Below are positions 1 to 5,717 of a DNA stretch of 5,717 bases, piece after piece. How positions within the stretch are numbered: position 1 is the stretch's first letter; every line of letters starts with the position of its first letter. The position numbers and the translations under genes are program-made. Location of the stretch: assembly GCF_003344345.1 (NCBI RefSeq), contig NZ_QPIP01000140.1, positions 1-5,717 of the forward strand, given 5' to 3'. The notes beneath the pieces are model-generated. The model did no database searches, had not been told where the DNA came from, and saw only the letters and a program-made list of their open reading frames with translations. Source of the DNA: Wolbachia endosymbiont of Cylisticus convexus. GTDB lineage: Bacteria; Pseudomonadota; Alphaproteobacteria; Rickettsiales; Anaplasmataceae.

Positions 1-522
1 ATTATACGCTTTTTCCTTTGCTCATATGCTAGTAACTCTTCTTCTGACCAATTAAACTTATTCATCTCTTCATAAGCTCGTTTTATTATTACGTCACTAC
101 CAACTATCTTATCTAGATCCTCTTCCCTTGTTTCTCCTGCATATACGAAAAAAATAACACCATTTTTCTACTATATTTTCTAGTTGGTCTTCTTTGGTTT
201 TTGTAAATTTTGGTAGCTCTATAAATACGAAGTAAAAATCCTTCAAGTCATGTTCAAAGCTATTTTTATCCAAGATGACATGATTTGATTTGTACTCAGC
301 CTTATCTGGAAAAATAATGCAATCAGCAACAGCAATAAAGATAATTTCCTTGAGATTATGATACTCATCACCTTGATCAGCTTGACTTGAGTAGGCTTTA
401 GCAGCATAATACTGAGCACGCTTTTCGAAGCCTTTGGTCTTAGTGAACTGCATCTCTATGATGTATCTGGAACCTTGAGAGTCCTTACAAAGAACATCGA
501 CAATACTCTGCTTTTTGGCGGC
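1..522 (-). pseudogene. Rpn/PD-(D/E)XK family transposase-nuclease, middle fragment (inverted, frameshifted, runs off left edge)
   Basis: The minus strand from about 522 down encodes the catalytic centre of an Rpn-type protein (recombination-promoting nuclease, PDDEXK_2 transposase family). It begins IAAKKQSIVDVLCKD and continues RYIIEMQFTKTKGFEKRAQ, then a stretch typical of the family (QYYAAKAYSSQ, HNLKEIIFIAVADC, HVILDK, DFYFVFIELPKF, EKWCYFF). The Asp of SIVDV and the Glu-x-Gln of IIEMQ fit the PD-(D/E)XK core seen in this family. After CYFF the frame breaks at a 7-base A run (148-154). Dropping one base restores VYAGETREEDLDKIVG through ELLAYEQRKKRI, open to position 1. The family's N-terminal part (about 60-70 residues) and its C-terminal tail are missing from this strand; the tail lies on the opposite strand beside it. 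The piece therefore cannot make a whole nuclease. Any frame extending it upstream past about 525 only reads the antisense of the neighbouring fragment. Confidence 0.85.
148..154 (-). other. Frameshift at a 7-base A/T run in the Rpn fragment
   Basis: The minus strand carries seven T residues after the codons for W-C. As written the frame gives CYFFRICRRNKG and soon stops (TAG at 109-111). With six T residues it reads CYFFVYAGETREEDLDKIVG and stays open to position 1 in a family-like sequence. With eight T residues a stop also follows soon. A single added base in the run is thus the simplest explanation. Sequencing error in a homopolymer is possible and cannot be excluded here. Confidence 0.8.
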
Positions 523-526
523 AATG
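520..526. other. Head-to-head junction between the two Rpn fragments (probable inversion breakpoint)
   Basis: Leftwards on the minus strand the sequence reads I-A-A-K-K-Q of the Rpn catalytic region, starting at the ATT codon 525-523. Rightwards on the plus strand it reads M-D-E-I-A-A-F of the Rpn C-terminal tail, starting at ATG 524-526. The two overlap by about 3 bases (AAT on plus, ATT on minus), which looks like microhomology. The two fragments belong to adjacent parts of the same protein family but lie on opposite strands. Confidence 0.7.
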
Positions 527-754
527 GATGAGATTGCTGCTTTTGCTGAAAAATTTGATGAGGGGCTTAGAGTTGGAGAAGAAAGAGGCATCCAAATCGG
601 CCATGAAAAGGGCAAAGCGGAAGGAGAAAAACAGGCTAAAATAGCTGTAGCCAAAAACCTACTTAAAGCTGGCATCTCTACTGACATCATATCACAAACT
701 ACAGGTCTTTCCTTTAATGAAATCAAACAGTTACAGTCAGAAAAGACCTCATAG
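524..754 (+). pseudogene. Rpn-family C-terminal fragment (possible orphan small ORF)
   Basis: This frame encodes 76 residues from MDEIAAFAEKFDEG to a TAG stop. It contains a charged Glu/Lys/Gly-rich helical linker (GEERGIQIGHEKGKAEGEKQ) and a final helix-turn-helix-like segment (AKNLLKAGISTDIISQTTG then LSFNEIKQLQ), which is how Rpn/PDDEXK transposase-like proteins typically end. The frame is intact to its natural-looking stop. Upstream it lacks the catalytic domain, which lies inverted next door. An in-frame TTG at 515 could add three residues (M-A-A). Neither start has a good ribosome binding site: GGCGG sits only 2 bases before the ATG. In E. coli, Rpn C-terminal segments can be translated separately from an internal start and inhibit the full-length protein, so a small product is conceivable; decay remnant is the default reading. 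It converges on the large toxin gene, with 10 bp between stop codons. Confidence 0.8.
703..749. repeat. Imperfect inverted repeat near the convergent gene ends
   Basis: The arm at 703-712 (AGGTCTTTCC) and the arm at 740-749 (GAAAAGACCT) pair over 10 positions: eight perfect outer pairs, one mismatch that becomes a G-U wobble in minus-strand RNA, and an inner pair. The loop is 27 bases and no T-rich tract follows on either strand, so it is a poor match to an intrinsic terminator. It lies inside the Rpn C-terminal coding sequence, just beyond the stop codon of the convergent toxin gene. It may be chance. Confidence 0.4.
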
Positions 755-764
755 TTCCCTCTAT

Positions 765-3700
765 TTATCGCTCTAACACACTGCTTATTCCTTTAACTAC
801 TGATGTTCCATTTAAGAAAGTATCAGGCTTTTTAGATAACTCTACTTTTCCTGAAACCTGCTGATCTAAGATCTTAGAAGGCTTTTCTACTTTCTGTTGT
901 AGCAGTGCAGTTTCTTTTTCCCCCTCTAATTGGCTTCTTAAGTGGACTAGAAACTTATCAGTTTGTTTTAATTCTGGACATGCTTCTTTTGCAAATGAAT
1001 ATAGAGTTTTTGGTATTTCAGAAAATTTTTCACTTACTATTTGCCTAACTACAGCTGATTGTACTGCCACAGGGTCAAAGTTTAGATTTTCTACTGATAT
1101 ACCTGATTTAGTGGCTGTTTCATTCAATAATCGCTCAAATTCCTTTGTAATATTTAATGCATAGCCCTGTGCCTCTAGTGGAGATATAGGCTGATCTGCT
1201 GTAGAAATGTACTTTTGACCTGTAACTTTTCTAATCAATAAATCAAGTAACATTATTGTACCATTTACATCTATTGGCGCATCAATTTGTGAGATAGAGC
1301 TTGTAGTATTTAATGTTTCCTCAGGTAAAGCAGCTCTAGAACTAAACAACCCTCCTATAGAATCTTTTACCCAACTAAACAAATCATTTATCCATGAAGA
1401 TGGTCTCGTACTACTACTTGCCACTATCTCAGATTGATTACTTGAATCTATAATAGAGTGCTTATTTAGCAAATGACTATAATGACGATTATGGTCTCCA
1501 TGGTGATGACGACGCTTACGGTGTCTTACACGATCATTAGCTAGAGTAACATGAGGAATCAACATTGAAGATTGAACTGCAGACTTGCTCCTTAAATATT
1601 CCTCAATTTCTCCATAATTTTGATGAATAGCCAAATCCAAAGGTGTCCTATTATCAAAAGTTAAGGCATTAACATCAGCATCTCTCTCAACAAGACACAC
1701 AACTACATCTAATGAGCCAAATTGAGCAGCCCAATGAAGAGGTGTCCAACCCTCACTATCTCTGGCCTTAACATTAGCGCCTCTATCAAGAAGTAGATTT
1801 ACTACATTCAGCCTACCTGCTTGAACAGCAATGTGTAAAGGTTTTTGATTATAGTAATTTTGAGACTCAATATCAGCGCCTCTATCAAGAAGAAATTCAA
1901 CTATATCTAAATTACCTTCTTGTACAGCATAATGTAAAGGTGTTCCCTGATATGTTGTTTCATTATCGATATTAGCACCATTATCAAGAAGAAATTTTAC
2001 TATACTCCATTTACCTGCTTCCGCAGCAAGGAGTATAGGTGTCCAACCCTGCCTATCTTGAGCTTCAATGTTAGCACCATTATCAAAAAGAAGTTTGACT
2101 TGACTTAAATCACCATACTGAGCAGCAAGACATATAGAAGTTGTAGGGCTTTTTTGCAAATTAGTAAAAGAACTAATATAATTTAATTTATCGATATCAT
2201 CTGCATTGTATATTTTATCCATTTCATCACTTAATAGTATTTTTTTATCAGCGAATCTTATAGACAATGTTTTCATTTTAGGTTCTTTATAAAAATCCTT
2301 AAAGTATATAATACATAGCTCTACATTGGCATTAAAAGCATTGGTAACTATCAAGTCATATCCCAAATAAAGAAAAGCATATTGTCCTGCTTCTTTAGAT
2401 ATGATTAGCTTTCTATTTTCTTCTACATCTTGAGGTGTAACTACAACAATTTCTTCATCAGAGATTAGGAGTGAGGGCTTTAAACCTAAGCTTTCATCTA
2501 TCTCCATTGGTGCATTATTGAAAATAATTTGTAACTTTTTATGCCAATTATTTACAAGTGCATCTTTTAGTCTAACTTTTATCACATTTTTTTGCAAACC
2601 AGTAGCCGACAAAAATAACCCAATCAACAAATCACTTTCGTCTTTGATAATCCTTGATGTTGGTTCTATACTTAAGTCTCTATTTATTTGCCGCACTAAT
2701 TGGCGAAAATCTAATGTATCCCTTAAACTTTTCTTTTTGTTGATATCATTGCTAATTACTACTTCTCGAATAGGGAGGTTTTCTATATCAAGTATTTCAT
2801 AACCTGAAGTAATTACACGTACACTGTTTTCATCTACAATAATATTTTTTCTTTTACTTTCTTCTGCATTAAGTTTATTGTGTATATTTTCCAAGAAAAT
2901 TGGATAGAAGTCAGAACTCTTTTTCTCCCTTTTTGATTGGTTGAGAGAAGTAGACTCTTCAACATTTTTGATCATGGAAGATATTCTACCTATTACTTGC
3001 TGATTATTTTCCTCAGCCAATATTAATTTAGAGCACTGACCTACTACACTTTGATCATAACCATTTAATGAAAGATTATTCTGTAACTTTCTTGATAACA
3101 CTGAAGCCTGAGTGCTATTCAATTTATCTCCAAATTCGGTAAGTTGCTCCAAACTACAGAACTTTTCTGTAAAGCTAATTTGATCTTGGAGTGAAGAAAA
3201 ACCTAAACATCGATACATTGGGTTTTTATTTTCACTTTCGAAGCCGTCAATTGATATTAAACATTTAAAGTCATTTTCTATTTTAGGAGTATATTTATCT
3301 TTATTATTGTAATTCTCTGAAACTTTTTCAATTAGATCTTGTATTTTTCTTACCTCAGATAAATTAAACCTATCTAACCTACGAATTATTATTGGTTCTA
3401 TGCCTAAATCGAACTCCAATGTAGAAATTCTATAAGATTCGGAATTATTCCAATTTTTTATATTGACTACATGGTTAGATACTTCATCGGAAAACACCAA
3501 ATCTGTATCACTACTGGAAACCCTAATCCAATCTGGAGCAACATTTTTTAATATTACTACTCCTACGCGTTCTTCATCTTGCCCAACCGAAATTAAAGTA
3601 TCGTTTTGATTATGTGTAATATTGATAGATTGATTAAAATCTATAACGTATTCTTTCATAATTTTTTCATAATCATTCTCTTGATAGTCCATTATTCCAT

Positions 3701-5717
3701 CAACCTCTTGCTGTAAACCTAAATATGGAAAAAAATTACCATTGTTCCACAGAAGAAAATTAACATCTCTCCATTTACTTTGATCATTATAAAAATCTTC
3801 TATTCTAATCACAAAAGAAATTCCACTCTCTCTTATTAATAAGAGATTATCTTTATCTTTGTATTTCTTGATATCTTCAAGACAGGAATCAATCACTACA
3901 TGATCGCCTTGAAAGTCCTTAGGTAAAAAAAACTTATCCTGAGTTTGTGTAGCATGAAAAAAAGGAACTAACTTACCATATTCCATGGAAGAACCAGCAT
4001 ATAGCTCTGACTCATACAACATTGGCTCTACGTAAGGAATAAAGGTTTCTCCTTTGCTATTCATAACCATAAGGTGCCCATAGCTATCATTGCGGAAATA
4101 ATCTTTCACCACAACATTATCACCTAAATATAAATTAAACTCTTGCGTTTTAAATTCTCTCGGAACTTCTTGCATAAGCATTGTGTCTAATTTTTTATCA
4201 TCTGAGTTATTATCAATAATAATTTCTCCTTTCTCTGTGTTACTATCAATAACATATATATCACTTCCATTTCCACCTCTAGCAAACATAGTTCCCTGAT
4301 CGAAGTTTATTACATCATCTTCCAAAGAACCAAAAACCATGTGTGGAACTGTACTATTATTCTGATCTTGCACTTTATCTCTAATAACACCAAAGACTTT
4401 ATAACCCTTATGATTATTTAGAATTTTTTTGTAATGATTTTCAACATCCTTAAAATTATTTAAGGAATGTTCTGAATGTAATTCAAACGAAGTAATTTTT
4501 ATAATTGATGAGTCTGATCTTTCAATCTTAGGAACAATATTACTACCATTTCTATCTATTAGTACAAAGTGAGGTTTATTACTGCTTTGCTCAACATAAT
4601 TTTTTATATCAAGAGTAAATTGATCGTTTTGACCAAAATTTATTTTCAAAGACAAAGTATTATTGTTTTTAGAGTAAGTTATTTGATCACAATCACTTAA
4701 TAAATCAATTTTCGGAAAAATTACAGTTCCTGTTCCATCTACATCAATTCTTGAATATAAACCCCTACCTTTATAGTCTGCAGTTTTTACATAAAAAGTA
4801 TAATCGTTCTTTCTACTCTTAACTGTAGTATACGGCGAAATAATTACTTTTTTGCAACCTTCAACTACGTCTTTCTCACTATTACTAGAACCACCGCCAC
4901 TATCTATGATAACTTCACGATCATCAGTTCCAGTAAAGTGTTCAGAATAACCAATACATAGCACCCTATCCACTTTGTTTTTCCTTCCAACATAGTGATA
5001 ATTAAAAATATTACTATCGATATAATCATCAATCAATAAATGATCATTTATTTTTACTTTTAATTGTCCGGAAGCACTAGGTTCAAAACGATAATTAACA
5101 TTCACTATAACTTTATCTCCTGCCAATTTGCTCAAATCAAGTATATTAGTAGAGTTCCCTTTACCAATAATTTTACCTGAGAAGTTAACATCATGTACAA
5201 CAAATCTATTTACTACCTTACTATTACCACCAGTTATTTCTGCTGCACCTGAACTAATTAGAAAATTATTGTTCCATTCATTGCTTCCAACAATGGTACC
5301 TCTATCTATACCGATTAAATCATAAACAATTGTTTTGTCCTTTTGCATCACATTTACTTTTCTATCATGGCTAATAACCATTGCATTATCACAATAGTAC
5401 TTAGCTGATGGAACAGAACTTTTAATACCCTTTTCATAATCTTGATTGGTAATCTGTGGTAAGCAAATCATTGTAGCATTTTGAATTGGATCAGGTATAA
5501 CACGTGAAAGATTTTCTGTATTGGCATTTGTTTCATTCATCATAATCGTTGCATAGTCCGGACGAAGAGTATTACCATTTACTTTTCCAAGACCAATACC
5601 ATAGGCAATAAGACTATCAGAGTTATTACTATTTAAAGCTCGCCACGCTCCTTTAGCCAGACTATTAATCATTTCCTTTCTGGCTGCAAGATGTTGTACA
5701 TCCTTTGGTATAGGTTG
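765..5717 (-). CDS. Giant RTX-like / ankyrin-repeat protein with latrotoxin-CTD-like C terminus (5' end outside window)
   Basis: One unbroken frame of 1650 codons ends at TAA (767-765). The first in-frame ATG (5672-5670) is probably internal: 15 more sense codons precede it to the window edge (QPIPKDVQHLAARKE), and AGGAA touches the ATG with no spacer. From that Met: residues 125-180 hold RTX-like degenerate motifs (GTIVGSNEWNNNFLIS, IIGKGNSTNILDLSKL). Residues 336-760 hold four beta modules, with clear RTX nonapeptides at 445-475 (GSLEDDVIN, GGNGSDIYV). Residues about 770-1170 are a less recognisable helical and mixed region. Six ankyrin repeats occupy 1175-1365, a polybasic RVRHRKRR lies at 1381-1388, and a latrotoxin-CTD-like region runs from 1425 to about 1575 with a charged tail after it. 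Known context: Wolbachia phage WO eukaryotic-association modules carry large proteins with ankyrin repeats and latrotoxin CTDs. Inferred role: a toxin or effector acting on host cells. Signal peptide and transmembrane segments cannot be judged without the N terminus. No frameshift or stop suggests decay. Confidence 0.9.
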   Translation of the reverse strand, partial: QPIPKDVQHLAARKEMINSLAKGAWRALNSNNSDSLIAYGIGLGKVNGNTLRPDYATIMMNETNANTENLSRVIPDPIQNATMICLPQITNQDYEKGIKSSVPSAKYYCDNAMVISHDRKVNVMQKDKTIVYDLIGIDRGTIVGSNEWNNNFLISSGAAEITGGNSKVVNRFVVHDVNFSGKIIGKGNSTNILDLSKLAGDKVIVNVNYRFEPSASGQLKVKINDHLLIDDYIDSNIFNYHYVGRKNKVDRVLCIGYSEHFTGTDDREVIIDSGGGSSNSEKDVVEGCKKVIISPYTTVKSRKNDYTFYVKTADYKGRGLYSRIDVDGTGTVIFPKIDLLSDCDQITYSKNNNTLSLKINFGQNDQFTLDIKNYVEQSSNKPHFVLIDRNGSNIVPKIERSDSSIIKITSFELHSEHSLNNFKDVENHYKKILNNHKGYKVFGVIRDKVQDQNNSTVPHMVFGSLEDDVINFDQGTMFARGGNGSDIYVIDSNTEKGEIIIDNNSDDKKLDTMLMQEVPREFKTQEFNLYLGDNVVVKDYFRNDSYGHLMVMNSKGETFIPYVEPMLYESELYAGSSMEYGKLVPFFHATQTQDKFFLPKDFQGDHVVIDSCLEDIKKYKDKDNLLLIRESGISFVIRIEDFYNDQSKWRDVNFLLWNNGNFFPYLGLQQEVDGIMDYQENDYEKIMKEYVIDFNQSINITHNQNDTLISVGQDEERVGVVILKNVAPDWIRVSSSDTDLVFSDEVSNHVVNIKNWNNSESYRISTLEFDLGIEPIIIRRLDRFNLSEVRKIQDLIEKVSENYNNKDKYTPKIENDFKCLISIDGFESENKNPMYRCLGFSSLQDQISFTEKFCSLEQLTEFGDKLNSTQASVLSRKLQNNLSLNGYDQSVVGQCSKLILAEENNQQVIGRISSMIKNVEESTSLNQSKREKKSSDFYPIFLENIHNKLNAEESKRKNIIVDENSVRVITSGYEILDIENLPIREVVISNDINKKKSLRDTLDFRQLVRQINRDLSIEPTSRIIKDESDLLIGLFLSATGLQKNVIKVRLKDALVNNWHKKLQIIFNNAPMEIDESLGLKPSLLISDEEIVVVTPQDVEENRKLIISKEAGQYAFLYLGYDLIVTNAFNANVELCIIYFKDFYKEPKMKTLSIRFADKKILLSDEMDKIYNADDIDKLNYISSFTNLQKSPTTSICLAAQYGDLSQVKLLFDNGANIEAQDRQGWTPILLAAEAGKWSIVKFLLDNGANIDNETTYQGTPLHYAVQEGNLDIVEFLLDRGADIESQNYYNQKPLHIAVQAGRLNVVNLLLDRGANVKARDSEGWTPLHWAAQFGSLDVVVCLVERDADVNALTFDNRTPLDLAIHQNYGEIEEYLRSKSAVQSSMLIPHVTLANDRVRHRKRRHHHGDHNRHYSHLLNKHSIIDSSNQSEIVASSSTRPSSWINDLFSWVKDSIGGLFSSRAALPEETLNTTSSISQIDAPIDVNGTIMLLDLLIRKVTGQKYISTADQPISPLEAQGYALNITKEFERLLNETATKSGISVENLNFDPVAVQSAVVRQIVSEKFSEIPKTLYSFAKEACPELKQTDKFLVHLRSQLEGEKETALLQQKVEKPSKILDQQVSGKVELSKKPDTFLNGTSVVKGISSVLER
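993..1400 (-). other. Latrotoxin C-terminal-domain-like region of the large protein
   Basis: This covers residues 1425-1560. It starts with an amphipathic Trp-rich segment (SSWINDLFSWVKDSIGG) and a Ser/Thr-rich linker, then DVNGTIMLLDLLIRKVTGQ and KYISTADQPISPLEAQGYAL, followed by helical sequence to ACPELKQT. I recognise the LIRKVTGQKYIS and SPLEAQGYALNI pattern as the Wolbachia/phage WO version of the latrotoxin CTD. In black widow latrotoxins this domain is removed by proteolysis during maturation and its own activity is unclear. The assignment is from memory of the family, not a search. Confidence 0.7.
1509..1532 (-). other. Polybasic RVRHRKRR segment: furin-type site or nuclear localisation signal
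   Basis: Residues 1381-1388 read RVRHRKRR and are followed at once by HHHGDHNRHYSH. R-K-R-R at 1385-1388 matches the furin consensus R-x-(K/R)-R. It lies between the ankyrin repeats and the CTD-like region, where latrotoxins also carry a processing site. Cleavage after R1388 would release a C-terminal piece of 247 residues, about 27 kDa. The same cluster would also pass as a classical basic nuclear localisation signal. Confidence 0.65.
1578..2150 (-). repeat. Six tandem ankyrin repeats
   Basis: Repeats start near residues 1175, 1210, 1244, 1277, 1309 and 1342, each 32-35 residues long; the first and last are degenerate capping units. Key signatures are WTPILLAA, TPLHYAV, KPLHIAV, WTPLHWAA and RTPLDLAI, with the inter-repeat turns DNGANIEAQ, DNGANIDN, DRGADIESQ and DRGANVKAR. 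At DNA level the helix-end/turn segments are nearly identical in neighbouring units (GC[GA]CC[TA]ytATCAAgAAG on the plus strand near 1779, 1876, 1976 and 2075). That suggests spread by duplication or gene conversion. Ankyrin repeats bind partner proteins; they are expanded in Wolbachia and often linked to host interaction. Confidence 0.93.
3829..3846. repeat. Perfect 18-bp palindrome inside the toxin gene
   Basis: TCTCTTATTAATAAGAGA equals its own reverse complement over all 18 bases; the next pair out does not match. On the coding strand it encodes part of N-L-L-L-I-R-E. No function is evident. In AT-rich coding DNA a palindrome of this length could arise by chance. Confidence 0.85.
4248..4340 (-). 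other. RTX (haemolysin-type) calcium-binding nonapeptide pair
   Basis: Residues 445-475 contain GSLEDDVIN and, after a spacer ending FAR, GGNGSDIYV. The second fits the RTX consensus GGxGxDxux exactly; the first is a slightly degenerate G-x-x-x-D-D-x-I-x unit. Such repeats fold into a parallel beta-roll that binds calcium and are typical of proteins secreted by type I systems. Only two clear units are present, fewer than in classical RTX toxins. Confidence 0.7.

Larger units (their letters stand above)
3393..4665 (-). repeat. Four degenerate RTX-associated beta modules (HCBP-related-like)
   Basis: Residues 336-381, 511-546, 616-649 and 724-760 share a pattern: a hydrophobic strand, a core [IV]-[KE]-[ND]-[YFW] (IKNY at 356, VKDYF at 522, IEDF at 624, IKNW at 738), another strand, and a Gly then Pro 21-25 residues after the core. 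The last copy, with its lead-in VAPDWIRVSSSDTDLVFS, closely resembles the haemolysin-type calcium-binding-protein-related domain that accompanies RTX repeats. The copies are too diverged to see at DNA level. Confidence 0.55.

Noticed and set aside
109..726. A 205-residue minus-strand protein starting at 726
   Set aside because: Its first 67 or so residues are the antisense of the plus-strand Rpn C-terminal fragment and its last ones follow a frameshift. Only the middle is real family sequence, so it is a chimeric frame and not a gene.
703..749. Bidirectional intrinsic terminator between the convergent genes
   Set aside because: The 27-base loop and the absence of a T-rich tract on either strand make it a poor terminator; it is kept only as an inverted repeat.
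1578..2150. CRISPR-like array, because of regularly spaced similar segments of about 97-102 bases
   Set aside because: The period equals 32-34 codons and the translation is a clear ankyrin-repeat domain.
2518..2802. Plus-strand frame of 94 codons
   Set aside because: It lies wholly inside the toxin gene on the other strand, has Ser/Phe/Leu-rich antisense composition and matches no family I know.
5128..5325. Plus-strand frame of 65 codons
   Set aside because: It is antisense to the toxin gene, with no ribosome binding site or recognisable motif.
5670..5672. ATG as the true start of the large protein, with AGGAA as its ribosome binding site
   Set aside because: The AGGAA touches the ATG with no spacer, and the frame stays open to the window edge, so an upstream start is more likely.

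Overview
The window is AT-rich and looks like Wolbachia (alphaproteobacterial endosymbiont of arthropods), most likely an accessory region derived from prophage WO. Three things point there: a giant ankyrin-repeat protein that ends in a latrotoxin-C-terminal-domain-like module, RTX-like calcium-binding repeats in the same protein, and a neighbouring broken Rpn/PD-(D/E)XK 'transposase-nuclease' gene of the kind scattered in many copies through Wolbachia genomes. The taxonomic call comes from recognising protein families by eye, not from a search.

Left part (1-754): remains of one Rpn-family gene in two head-to-head pieces. The catalytic middle part lies on the minus strand and runs off the left edge; it carries a one-base frameshift in a 7-A run (148-154). 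The C-terminal part lies on the plus strand (524-754), intact to its stop codon. The pieces meet at about 520-526. Removing the extra base, the minus-strand piece is exactly 173 codons, and it ends at the window edge just where the plus-strand piece would continue. This is what an in-place inversion of the middle of one gene would leave.

Right part (765-5717): one uninterrupted minus-strand reading frame of at least 1650 codons, convergent with the plus-strand Rpn piece (10 bp between stop codons). It stays open through the right edge, so its real start is outside the window. In order it holds a beta-rich N-terminal half with RTX-like motifs and four degenerate copies of a haemolysin-calcium-binding-related module, a helical middle region, six ankyrin repeats, a short Arg/His-rich stretch containing a furin-type RKRR site, and a latrotoxin-CTD-like tail. 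The order ankyrin repeats / polybasic site / C-terminal domain resembles that of black widow latrotoxins. The protein is best read as a phage WO-associated, eukaryote-directed toxin or effector.

Residue numbers for the large protein count from the first in-frame Met in the window (ATG at 5672-5670), which is probably not the true start. No RNA genes, CRISPR arrays or convincing terminators were seen, and no stretch over 300 bases lacks a gene or gene remnant.
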